In this document: one piece after another, positions 14,121 through 21,308 of the stretch
How positions within the stretch are numbered: position 1 is the first letter of the stretch
How the letters are laid out: every line of letters starts with the position of its first letter
Assembly (NCBI RefSeq): GCF_000265205.3
Contig: NT_187153.1
Coordinates: forward strand, 1-21,308
Origin: Sinorhizobium fredii USDA 257
GTDB lineage: Bacteria > Pseudomonadota > Alphaproteobacteria > Rhizobiales > Rhizobiaceae
Length of the DNA stretch: 21,308 bases
Direction: 5' to 3'
Notes under the pieces: model-generated
What the model was told of the DNA's origin: nothing
Database searches by the model: none
What the model saw: the letters and a program-made list of their open reading frames with translations, nothing else
Program-made: the position numbers and the translations under genes

Positions 14121-15181
14121 TCATGACCGATGCGCCCATTCGCGGAGTCCGATGGACATGATCTTCCACGGCTGGTCGACGAGCTTGTTCCACGCGGCGC
14201 AGCAATGGGCGACGATGTCGTCGTAGTCTTTGAAGATGCGGTTCGAGAGCCAGTTGTCGCGCAGGAACTGCCAGACGTTTTCCACGGGGTTCAGTTCCGG
14301 CGAACGAGGCGGCAGGAACATCAGGGTGATGTTGTCCGGCACTTTGAGCTTCGGCGTGACGTGCCATCCGGCCTGATCGAGGATGAGCACGGCATGCGCT
14401 CCCTCATCGACGGCCTGGCTGATCTCGGCGAGATGCTGCTGCATGGCTTCGGTATCACAATAGGGCAGGACAAGGCCCGCACCCTTTCCCTTCCGCGGGC
14501 AGACGGCCCCGAAGATGTAGGCCCACATGGTGCGCTGATCCAAGGGTGCGGAGGGTCTGGTTCCGCGACGCGCCCACCGCCGCGTGATCTTGTTCTTCTG
14601 GCCTATGCGCGCTTCGTCGGCCCACCAGAGCTCGAGGTCGGTGCCGCGCGGGAGCCGGCCTCGGATTTCCGCCAGAGCGGCGGGGAAGTCTTTTTAAAAG
14701 CTTCTGCCTCCAGCTCGTTCTGGGCGTAGTGGCGCGGGCGGGCCGACAGCTTGGCGAAGCCGAGCGCCTTCAACTCACGGCCGACAGTCGTCTCGTCCAT
14801 CGCGATGCGGAATTCCTGGAATATCCACCGCACCAGGTCCTTGCGCCGCCAGCGGACGACACCGTGGATCGCAGGGATCGGGCCGCTTTCGACGATCTTC
14901 GCCAGCGCATGGCGCTGAGCGACGTTCAGCTTCGCTCGGCCGCCGGGTGCTTTGCCGTTCACCAGCCCGTCGGGGCCGCGCGCATTGAACCGCAGCACCC
15001 AGTCACGGACGATCTGCAGCGTCACGCTGCCGATCCGTGCCGCATCCGAGCGCGAGCCGCCGTCATAAATCTCGGCGAGCGCCAGCAACCGCCGCGCCTG
15101 GTTGGCATCCTTCGTTTGCCGTGCGAGCTGTCGAAGAGCACGCCCATCGAAATCATCACGCAACAAAATTGCTGAACCCAT
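14121..15181 (-). CDS. IS630-family transposase, two frames joined by a -1 frameshift
   Basis: The first frame (15181 to 14603) encodes the N-terminal DNA-binding part: HTH/Homeodomain-like LARQTKDANQARRLLALAEIYDGGSRSDAAR, then RPDGL-type linker and winged-helix regions. The second frame, entered near 14690, encodes the DDE catalytic domain: WADEARIG (first acidic residue), LILDQAGWH (second) and SPELNPVENVWQFLR (third). A -1 shift at TTTTAAAAAG (minus strand, 14699-14690) joins them into a 353-residue protein, the usual length for this family. Several rhizobial IS630 elements are annotated with such programmed slippage, so it is probably functional rather than broken. The start ATG 15181 has GGGAGG six bases upstream. 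Confidence 0.85.
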
Positions 15182-15251
15182 CGCAAACCTCCCGTTTGCT
15201 GCATGGATTCAGATTCGAAGCCCCGTGGGAATCCCTGAGAGTCGGAAACGG

Positions 15252-15263
15252 CGCTCGTTGGTA
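15252..15263 (-). repeat. IS630 right terminal inverted repeat
   Basis: CGCTCGTTGGTA is the inverted copy of the left end at 14105-14116. Outside it TA is followed by ACGGGGGC, where the toprim gene resumes. Confidence 0.9.
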
Positions 15264-15678
15264 TAACGGGGGCGGATGGTCGCCGTCCACGGAGGGGGCG
15301 CTGCGGCAGTTGGCCTCGCGACCCGATGCTCTCCTCCTCGCCGCGACAGACGCCAATCCCCAAGGGGAGTTGTTTGCCGAGCGGTTGCGGGCGCTCGCTG
15401 TCGAGACCGGGTGCGACTGGTCGCGGCTCCGCCCGCCCGAGGAGGACTGGAACGAGACCCTGAAAATCAGGGAGAAAGAAAAGAGGGAAAGAAAGGAAGA
15501 CGGCGTGCCGCATTCGCACCGCCCGCGTCAAGGGAAGCTTCGCCCGGCGGAGCCGGCCCTTGACCCGGCCGGCCGCGATGCCGGCGGCCCGGAAGGTGTC
15601 ATGAAGGACTGAAGAGGATGGCAAGGTCGATAGGACAGTGCTGCGCTTCGGTCCCGAACCATCTCGAAGGAGCCGCAG

Positions 15679-16284
15679 ATGAATCCCTCTCCCGCAATCC
15701 GAAAGGTCTTCCAAGGCGTCGCGTCACGCCAGCAAATGTTCCGGATGTTCGACCGGCACGCCCAGCGTCCGAACCGTTGGGAGGGCGACGCCTCGCCCCT
15801 TTGTGCCGGCGAATGGTTCGAGATCACGGAAGTCGAGCATGACTACATGTTCGAAATCCTGCCACCGCTCTGGATCCGCGGCGCGATGTTCGCTATGCGC
15901 GAGTATCTCGCCGGTTCCGTGACATCAGTGTTCTTCGCCTTGCGGATCGATGGCGACATCCGACACTTCCATGGCTATTGCGATCTCTCCGATGGGCAAG
16001 CGGTCGAGCGCATGCGCGTGGCAATCATCGAGCGTGAGAGCCGGCCGGTGCGCGCCATGACCCGCGAAGAACGCCTGGAACATATCTGGAGCATCACTGC
16101 GGACGACTATCGTGGCTATGCCGGCGATCGCTGGCCGGAAGCCGCGTGCGGCAAGCGCACAATCTTGCTCTACGGCAGCAAGACGGGCAGCATGTTGAAA
16201 CTGCTCGACGATCTGACTGACGACGAAATCGCCGGCAAGCTGCCGGTGCAACTGCGCCACCTTCCCTCGCCGATTGCCGCATGA
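15679..16284 (+). CDS. DUF1419 domain-containing protein
   Basis: The protein has 201 residues. Its N-terminal half (FQGVASRQQMFRMFDRHAQRPNRWEGDASPLCAGEWFEITEVEHDYMFEILPPLWIRGAMFAMREYLAGSVTSVFFALR in successive blocks) fits the DUF1419 family, known from rhizobial plasmids and of unknown function. It is probably cytosolic, with no signal peptide or membrane segment. The C-terminal half is rich in charged residues and ends SPIAA. ATG 15679 is preceded by AAGGAG. The following small gene starts 13 bp downstream with its own AAGGAGG, so the pair is likely co-transcribed. Conserved order with DUF3991/toprim and methyltransferase-helicase genes suggests a shared plasmid-maintenance or host-adaptation role, but that is inference. 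Confidence 0.8.
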   Translation: MNPSPAIRKVFQGVASRQQMFRMFDRHAQRPNRWEGDASPLCAGEWFEITEVEHDYMFEILPPLWIRGAMFAMREYLAGSVTSVFFALRIDGDIRHFHGYCDLSDGQAVERMRVAIIERESRPVRAMTREERLEHIWSITADDYRGYAGDRWPEAACGKRTILLYGSKTGSMLKLLDDLTDDEIAGKLPVQLRHLPSPIAA

Positions 16285-16297
16285 AGGAGGCTTCACG

Positions 16298-16698
16298 ATG
16301 CTTTCTTTCCCGCTCACATCGGTCCGCGAGGCGATCGCCCGCGGACGTGCCGACGCGGAAGCCCATGGCGGCTTTCGTAACCCCTATTACGGCCTGCGCC
16401 CTGGCAAGGACGAGCAGCCCGGGCTCTGGCTCGTCGGCGACCAGGGTGTCTACCTGATGTCCAACGGCAAACTGCCGATGGTGCCAAGCCCTTTGTCGTC
16501 TATGCCGAGGAATGCGATCCCCGCACCAATGACGACTGGTTCGCTGTCAAACGCCGGACATTCGGCGGCGATGACGGTGTCGATTTCATCGATGCGGAAC
16601 AGCTCGAAGCCATGATGGCGGCGGCTCCGGAGGCGACGCACCTTCGTGTCGCATTCCTTCAAGACTCGATGCAGCTCTATCTGATCGCGAAATCCTAG
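16298..16698 (+). pseudogene. Small conserved-type plasmid protein with a 1-base frameshift
   Basis: ATG 16298 with AAGGAGG (16284-16290) opens MLSFPLTSVREAIARGRADAEAHGGFRNPYYGLRP...YLMSNGKL. At about 16473 good coding character moves to another frame, GAKPFVVYAEECDPRTNDDWFAVKRRTFGGDDGVDFIDAEQLEAM, which runs to TAG 16696-16698. Inserting one base (for example CTGGCC for CTGCC at 16472-16476) yields a continuous protein of 133 residues. As written, the start frame ends at 16615 with low-complexity serine-rich text. No function is recognised. The cause may be mutation or a sequencing error. Confidence 0.7.
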
Positions 16699-16816
16699 AC
16701 ATTTCGCGACCAGCCCGGCCCGTTTGGCCACAAAACCCAAAACCCTGAGCGTCCTTCAGTCCCGCAAGTGCTCCCCCGCGGGGTGATGACGCTCGCCTAT
16801 CTGCGAGGAAAATTTC

Positions 16817-19012
16817 ATGAGCAACGATCCCTTCACTCTCGACATGTTCGGCAGCAGCGCGCTGTCATCAGGCCTCGGCCTAGGTGTCAGACCGTTCGGC
16901 GGCTTCGATACGGTCGCGGCCAATGACGACGACCCCGAACCGACGCCGCCCTCTCCCGCTCCGGCTTTGCCGGTCGCGGCGATTGAACGTCCGGCGCCCC
17001 GGCGGCAGTGCAACCGGCGCAACTTCTACCTCGACGACGCGGATCGAGGCTTGGCCGTATCCTGGAAGGATCGCGCCCGCGCCAATGTTGCGGCGATCCT
17101 GATCGCGAACAACATCGAGAAGCAGGATAGGCCAGCGACCCTGAAGGAGCAGGCACAACTCGTCCGCTTCACCGGCTTCGGGGCCTCGGAGTTGGCGAAC
17201 ACGATGTTCCGCCGCCCCGGTGAGATCGATTTCCGGACCGGGTGGGGCGAGCTCGGCAGCTCGCTCGAAAGTGCCGTCTCAGATGGGGATTACGCGTCGC
17301 TCGCCCGCTGCACGCAATATGCCCATTTCACGCCGGAGTTCATCATCCGGGCAATCTGGTCGGGCTTGCAGCGCATGGGCTGGCGTGGCGGCCGCGTGCT
17401 CGAGCCCGGTATCGGTACGGGCCTGTTTCCAGCCCTGATGCCGACGGCGTTCCGCGACAGGACCTTCGTCACCGGCGTCGAACTCGATCCCGTCACCGCC
17501 CGGATCGTCAAGCTGCTGCAGCCGAAGGCTCGCATCATCAAAGGCGACTTTGCGCGAACCGATCTGGCGCCGATCTACGATCTCGCCATCGGCAATCCGC
17601 CCTTCTCCGACCGGACTGTCCGGTCTGACCGGACCTATCGCTCGCTCGGCCTCCGGCTCCATGACTACTTTATCGCCCGGTCGATCGACCTCCTGAAACC
17701 CGGCGCGCTCGCCGCCTTCGTCACCAGTTCCGGCACGATGGACAAGGCGGATGCGACAGCGCGCGAACATATCGCCAAGACCGCCGACCTGATCGCTGCG
17801 ATCCGACTGCCGGAGGGCAGTTTCCGCCGGGACGCCGGCACGGATGTCGTCGTCGACCTTCTCTTCTTCCGCAAGCGTAAGGCCGGCGAAGTCGAGAATG
17901 ATCTGTCATGGCTCGATCTTCAGGAAGTGCGGCCCGAAAGCCAAGATGACGGCGCAATTCTAGTGAACCGCTGGTTTGAAGAGCATCCCCGTTTCGTCCT
18001 CGGCGATCATGCCCTCACCTCCGGGCCCTTTGGCGAAACCTACACCTGCCGGCCGCGCGCCGACGAGGATCTGCAGGCGGCTCTGGAGGAGGCAATCGGG
18101 CGCCTTCCCGAAGGCGGCTATGACGGCGAGCCGACCGCGATCGACATCGACCTTGAGGACGAGCTCGGCGAGATCGTCGATCTTCGGCCCGAGAACCGAC
18201 AGGTCAGGGAAGGAAGTTTTTTCATCGACATCAGCCGCGGTCTCATGCAGATGGTCGACGGATCTCCGCAAGCGGTGAATGTACGAAAAGGGCGATCAGG
18301 CGAAGGCCTGTCCGAAAAGCACGTCGGCATCATCAAGAAGTTGATTCCGATCCGCGACGCCGTGCGCGAGGTGCTGAAGGCCCAGGAGCAGGATCGGCCA
18401 TGGCGCGATCTGCAAGTTCGGCTGCGCATCGCCTGGTCGAGCTTCGTGCGCGACTTCGGTCCGATCAACCACACCACGGTCTCGATCAGCGAGGATGAGG
18501 AATCCGGCGAAGTGCGCGAAACGCACCGCCGTCCGAACCTGCAGCCCTTCCTCGGCGATCCCGATTGCTGGCTGGTTGCCTCGATCGAGGATTACGACCT
18601 CGACACCGATACGGCGAAACCAGGTCCGATCTTTTCCGAACGGGTCATCGCGCCGCCTGCCCCGCCCGAAATCACCAGTGCTGCGGACGCGCTGGCCGTG
18701 GTGCTCAACGAACGCGGCCGCGTCGACATCGAACATATCGCCGAGCTGCTGCACAGACGCGTTGATGCGGTAGTCGACGAACTCGGCGATGCGATCTTCC
18801 GGGATCCTGCCGATGGCTCCTGGCAGACGGCGGATGCCTATATCGCCGGTCCGGTCCGCACCAAGCTTGCCGTCGCCGAAGCTGCGGCGGCACTCGATCC
18901 AGCCTACGAACGCAACGTCCCCGCGCTTCAGGCGGTTCAGCCGACCGACCTTCGCCCCTCCGACATCACCGCGCGCCTCGGGGCGCCGTGGATCCGGCGA
19001 GCGACGTCGTGA
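16817..19012 (+). CDS. Giant DNA methyltransferase-helicase, N-terminal methyltransferase part (frameshifted at its end)
   Basis: This 731-codon frame contains an N6-adenine-type DNA methyltransferase: SAM-binding motif LEPGIGTG (residues 195-202), acidic VELDP (221-225), and catalytic NPPF in LAIGNPPFSD (257-265). The first 70 residues are proline/aspartate-rich and look like a flexible leader. After the methylase a long linker (about 350-700) leads toward a helicase. Near 18993 the frame breaks: one extra base (ATCCCGG for ATCCGG) would continue as WIPASDVVTFVKEMMG into the next frame. The start has GAGGAA 7-12 bases upstream. Rhizobial plasmids carry such proteins of about 1,600 residues. 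The combination recalls phage P1 DarB-type anti-restriction proteins, but similarity to DarB is inferred from domain order only. Confidence 0.8.
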   Translation: MSNDPFTLDMFGSSALSSGLGLGVRPFGGFDTVAANDDDPEPTPPSPAPALPVAAIERPAPRRQCNRRNFYLDDADRGLAVSWKDRARANVAAILIANNIEKQDRPATLKEQAQLVRFTGFGASELANTMFRRPGEIDFRTGWGELGSSLESAVSDGDYASLARCTQYAHFTPEFIIRAIWSGLQRMGWRGGRVLEPGIGTGLFPALMPTAFRDRTFVTGVELDPVTARIVKLLQPKARIIKGDFARTDLAPIYDLAIGNPPFSDRTVRSDRTYRSLGLRLHDYFIARSIDLLKPGALAAFVTSSGTMDKADATAREHIAKTADLIAAIRLPEGSFRRDAGTDVVVDLLFFRKRKAGEVENDLSWLDLQEVRPESQDDGAILVNRWFEEHPRFVLGDHALTSGPFGETYTCRPRADEDLQAALEEAIGRLPEGGYDGEPTAIDIDLEDELGEIVDLRPENRQVREGSFFIDISRGLMQMVDGSPQAVNVRKGRSGEGLSEKHVGIIKKLIPIRDAVREVLKAQEQDRPWRDLQVRLRIAWSSFVRDFGPINHTTVSISEDEESGEVRETHRRPNLQPFLGDPDCWLVASIEDYDLDTDTAKPGPIFSERVIAPPAPPEITSAADALAVVLNERGRVDIEHIAELLHRRVDAVVDELGDAIFRDPADGSWQTADAYIAGPVRTKLAVAEAAAALDPAYERNVPALQAVQPTDLRPSDITARLGAPWIRRATS

Positions 19013-20895
19013 CCTTCGTGAAGGAGATGATGGGCTCCGACATCAGGATCCACCATATGCCGGAGCTTGGGAGTTGGACCGTGGAGGCCCGGCAGCTTGG
19101 GCTTAGTGCTGCAGGAACATCCGAATGGGGCACAAGCCGCCGCGATGCCGGTGAGCTGCTCGCCGATGCGCTGAACAGCCGTGTTCCGCAGATCTTCGAC
19201 GTCTTCAAGGATGTCAGTGGCGAGCGCCGCGTGCTGAATGTCGTCGATACCGAGGCCGCGCGCGACAAGCTGCAGAAGATCAAACAGGCCTTCCAGGACT
19301 GGGTTTGGACCGATCCCGATCGCACCGATCGGCTGGCGCGGGTCTATAACGACCGGTTCAACAACCTTGCGCCCAGACGGTTCGACGGCGCTCACCTCAA
19401 ACTTCCCGGCGCCTCTGGCGCCTTCGTTCTTTATGGGCACCAGAAACGCGGCATCTGGCGGATCATCTCCTCCGGCTCGACCTATCTTGCGCATGCGGTC
19501 GGCGCCGGCAAGACGATGACGATGGCGGCGGCGATCATGGAGCAACGGCGGCTGGGCCTGATCGCCAAGGCCATGCTCGTGGTCCCCGGTCATTGCCTGG
19601 CACAGGCTGCCCGCGAGTTTCTCGCTCTCTACCCCAATGCCCGCATTCTCGTCGCCGACGAGACGAATTTCACCAAGGACAAGCGCGCCCGCTTCCTGTC
19701 GCGCGCGGCGACCGCCACCTGGGATGCGATCATCATAACGCACTCGGCGTTCAAGTTCATCGCCGTGCCGTCGGCCTTCGAACAACAGATGATCCACGAT
19801 GAGCTGGAACTCTACGAGGATCTGCTGACCAAGGTGGACAGCGAGGACCGCGTCTCGCGCAAGCGCCTCGAGCGGCTGAAGGAAGGCCTGCAGGAACGTC
19901 TGGAAGGGCTTGGGACCCGAAAGGACGATCTGCTGACGATCTCCGAGATCGGTGTCGACCAGATCATCGTCGATGAAGCGCAGGAGTTCCGGAAGCTTTC
20001 CTTCGCGACCAACATGAGCACGTTGAAGGGCATCGACCCGAACGGCTCGCAGCGCGCCTGGGACCTCTATGTGAAGTCCCGGTTCGTCGAAACGAAGAAT
20101 CCGGGCCGCGCCCTGGTGCTTGCTTCCGGCACGCCGATCACCAACACACTCGGTGAGATGTTCTCGATCCAGCGCCTGCTCGGCCGCGAGGCTCTCGCCG
20201 AGCGCGGCCTGCACGAATTCGATGCCTGGGCGTCCTGCTTCGGCGATACCACGACCGAGCTGGAGATCCAGCCGTCCGGCAAATACAAGCCGGTCAGCCG
20301 CTTTGCGAGCTTCGTCAATGTCCCGGAACTGATCGCCATGTTCCGAGCCTTTGCTGATGTCGTCATGCCGGCGGATCTCCGCGAATACGTCAAGGTGCCG
20401 GATATCTCCACCGGCCGGCGGCAGATCCTGACCGCCAAGCCCACGCCTGCGTTCAAGTCCTATCAGCAGATCCTTGACACCCGCATCAAGGCGATCGAGA
20501 TGCGTGAGGGATCGGCGCAGCCCGGCGACGATATCCTGCTCTCGGTCATCACCGACGGCCGGCATGCGGCGATCGATCTTCGCCTCGTCATGCCGGCTAA
20601 CGACAATGAGGAGGATAACAAGCTCAACCTCCTCGTTCGCAATGCCTTTCATATTTGGAAAGAGACGAGCGGGGCCACGTATCTTCGCCCAGACGGCAGG
20701 TCCTATGACCTGCCCGGCGCCGCGCAGATGATCTTCTCCGATCTCGGCACGATCAACGTCGAGAAAACCCGCGGCTTTTCGGCATACCGCTGGATTCGCG
20801 ATGAGCTCGTCCGGCTCGGCGTTCCCCCGTCCGAAATCGCCTTCATGCAGGACTACAACAAGACCGATGGCACCGTAAAGTTAACCGACGGCTGA
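18988..20895 (+). CDS. Giant DNA methyltransferase-helicase, helicase part (truncated by IS6)
   Basis: This continuation carries the first RecA-like domain of an SF2 helicase. Walker A is AVGAGKTM (about residues 170-177 of this frame), motif Ia is MLVVPGHCLAQ, Walker B is IIVDEAQEF, and motif III is ALVLASGTPITNTLGE. A lysine/glutamate-rich coiled region (LEL...SRKRLERLKEGLQERLEGL) separates motifs Ia and II. The second RecA domain with motifs V and VI is missing: host-like text stops at MQDYNKTD near 20868 and ends in GTVKLTDG inside an IS6 element. A GTG at 18988 could restart translation, but the ATPase core is incomplete, so the helicase is almost certainly non-functional. Confidence 0.8.
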   Translation: MDPASDVVTFVKEMMGSDIRIHHMPELGSWTVEARQLGLSAAGTSEWGTSRRDAGELLADALNSRVPQIFDVFKDVSGERRVLNVVDTEAARDKLQKIKQAFQDWVWTDPDRTDRLARVYNDRFNNLAPRRFDGAHLKLPGASGAFVLYGHQKRGIWRIISSGSTYLAHAVGAGKTMTMAAAIMEQRRLGLIAKAMLVVPGHCLAQAAREFLALYPNARILVADETNFTKDKRARFLSRAATATWDAIIITHSAFKFIAVPSAFEQQMIHDELELYEDLLTKVDSEDRVSRKRLERLKEGLQERLEGLGTRKDDLLTISEIGVDQIIVDEAQEFRKLSFATNMSTLKGIDPNGSQRAWDLYVKSRFVETKNPGRALVLASGTPITNTLGEMFSIQRLLGREALAERGLHEFDAWASCFGDTTTELEIQPSGKYKPVSRFASFVNVPELIAMFRAFADVVMPADLREYVKVPDISTGRRQILTAKPTPAFKSYQQILDTRIKAIEMREGSAQPGDDILLSVITDGRHAAIDLRLVMPANDNEEDNKLNLLVRNAFHIWKETSGATYLRPDGRSYDLPGAAQMIFSDLGTINVEKTRGFSAYRWIRDELVRLGVPPSEIAFMQDYNKTDGTVKLTDG

Positions 20896-21308
20896 GGAAG
20901 ATGTGCGTACATGGGCCATGTCAGAAGTTGCTCGTGATCCGCTTTATCGTCGCCACCGCTATCCCGCTGAGATCATTGCGCACGCGGTATGGCTCTACTT
21001 TCGCTTTCCGCTCAGCCTGCGCATGGTTGAGGACATGCTGGCGTCCCGCGGCATCATCGTCACGCATCAGACCATTCGAAGCTGGGCGGAGAAATTCGGA
21101 CGGCATTTCGCCCGGGAGATCAAGCGACGGTCAGCCGGCTGCCTGGGCGACAAATGGCATCTCGACGAATGTGTGGTGGCCATCAATGGCAAGAAGCAGT
21201 GGCTCTGGCGTGCCGTCGATCAGGACGGCTTCGTCCTCGAAGTGCTGGTGCAAAGCCGCCGAAATGCCAAGGCGGCAAAGCGCCTGATGCGCAAGTTGCT
21301 GTGGCTCA
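20869..21308 (+). mobile_element. IS6-family insertion sequence, 5' part (continues beyond window)
   Basis: The left end is placed at GGCACCGTAAAG (20869-20880), where similarity of the helicase to its family stops and from which the noncoding leader of an IS6 transposase begins. The GG start is usual for IS6 ends. The right end lies outside, so neither the terminal repeat nor the 8-bp target duplication could be checked. Confidence 0.7.
20918..21308 (+). CDS. IS6-family transposase (partial, 3' end beyond window)
   Basis: ATG 20918 opens MSEVARDPLYRRHRYPAEIIAHAVWLYFRFPLSLRMVEDML, followed by a HTH-like ASRGIIVTHQTIRSWAEKFG and the start of the DDE core: first aspartate in DKWHLDECVV and second in WRAVDQDGFVLEVLVQSRRN. 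This is the IS6/IS26-type arrangement (R-Y-P...I...Y..F.LS.R.V). At least 130 residues are visible of the 230-240 usual for the family; the third catalytic residue should lie past the edge. No frameshift is seen. Confidence 0.93.
   Translation, partial: MSEVARDPLYRRHRYPAEIIAHAVWLYFRFPLSLRMVEDMLASRGIIVTHQTIRSWAEKFGRHFAREIKRRSAGCLGDKWHLDECVVAINGKKQWLWRAVDQDGFVLEVLVQSRRNAKAAKRLMRKLLWL

Larger units (their letters stand above)
14104..15263 (-). mobile_element. IS630-family insertion sequence, complete, about 1160 bp
   Basis: The element has matching ends: TACCAACGAGCG at 14105-14116 and its exact inverted copy CGCTCGTTGGTA at 15252-15263. It is flanked by TA at 14102-14103 and 15264-15265, the target duplication typical of IS630/Tc1-type elements (TAA on each side if the boundary is moved by one base). 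It carries one minus-strand transposase in two overlapping frames. Both ends and all transposase motifs are present, and the target gene can be restored exactly, so the insertion looks recent. Confidence 0.92.
13422..15612 (+). pseudogene. DUF3991/toprim domain protein, interrupted by an IS630 element
   Basis: The gene is in two parts, 13422-14103 and 15266-15612. Joining them gives exactly 343 codons (342 residues) in one frame, reading VYLS-NGGGWSPST across the junction. The N-terminal part carries a DUF3991-type zinc-finger-less primase-like region (VKFRRGAEIIIVVHEGRGWFDPLSDAKGDVFGLVEHL, about 36-72) and the toprim glutamate in LAVTEAAIDAMSLAA (about 201-215). The C-terminal part carries the toprim aspartate loop LLLAATDANPQGE. 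The insertion separates these two halves of the active site. As it stands the left part ends in element-derived NER and a stop at 14118-14120. Toprim proteins of this kind are plasmid-borne and thought to work in DNA metabolism or primer synthesis. Confidence 0.88.

Noticed and set aside
14130..15175. Two plus-strand frames across the IS630 element
   Set aside because: They are antisense shadows of the transposase, whose DDE motifs are clear on the minus strand.
16774..16783. CCCCGCGGGG palindrome before the methyltransferase gene
   Set aside because: A 10-bp GC palindrome is expected by chance in this base composition, and no T-run or operator context supports it.
18937..20652. Long minus-strand open frame (571 codons) opposite the helicase
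   Set aside because: It is a GC-rich antisense shadow: the plus strand carries clear helicase motifs, and the minus translation is arginine/aspartate-rich with no domain.
14104..21308. Composite transposon formed by IS630 and IS6
   Set aside because: The elements belong to different families with unrelated ends, and the IS630 copy has its own complete repeats and target duplication.

Overview
The window looks like an accessory plasmid or chromosomal island of a Rhizobiales (Hyphomicrobiales) bacterium such as Rhizobium, Sinorhizobium/Ensifer or Agrobacterium. The reasons are the GC-rich coding sequence, the rhizobial-type plasmid genes on the right (a DUF3991/toprim protein, a DUF1419 protein and a giant methyltransferase-helicase) and three insertion-sequence families in 21 kb. 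The genus cannot be fixed from the sequence alone. No tRNA, rRNA, CRISPR array, replication origin or conjugation gene was seen.

Layout. (1) Positions 1-1091 are a decayed junction: the tail of a LysR-type gene, the C-terminal half of a GntR/FCD regulator, and a frameshifted IS3-family remnant that replaces the regulator's N-terminus. (2) Positions 1092-11144 are an intact catabolic unit. A LysR regulator diverges from a nine-gene operon: a beta-hydroxyacid dehydrogenase, an aldehyde dehydrogenase, a D-glutamate-cyclase-like protein, a SelA-like PLP enzyme, a second D-glutamate-cyclase-like protein, and a complete polar amino acid ABC importer (binding protein, two permeases, ATPase). The three central enzymes overlap by ATGA junctions. 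The simplest reading is uptake of an amino-acid-like compound, PLP and cyclase/lactam chemistry on it, then oxidation or reduction of a semialdehyde. The substrate is unknown. (3) Positions 11145-12781 hold a probable operon terminator, an operator-like palindrome, a candidate small RNA with an anti-Shine-Dalgarno loop, a 66-residue LuxR-type HTH protein and an AraC-family regulator. (4) Positions 12782-21308 are plasmid backbone-type DNA under decay. They hold a 58-residue ORF, a toprim gene split by an IS630 element, a DUF1419 gene, a small gene with a 1-base frameshift, and a DNA methyltransferase-helicase that carries a 1-base frameshift and is then cut off by an IS6-family element running off the window.

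The most interesting parts are the operon with two unequal D-glutamate-cyclase-like proteins around a SelA-like enzyme, the unannotated sRNA/operator locus near 11331-11437, and the exact reconstruction of the toprim gene when the IS630 element and one TA copy are removed.
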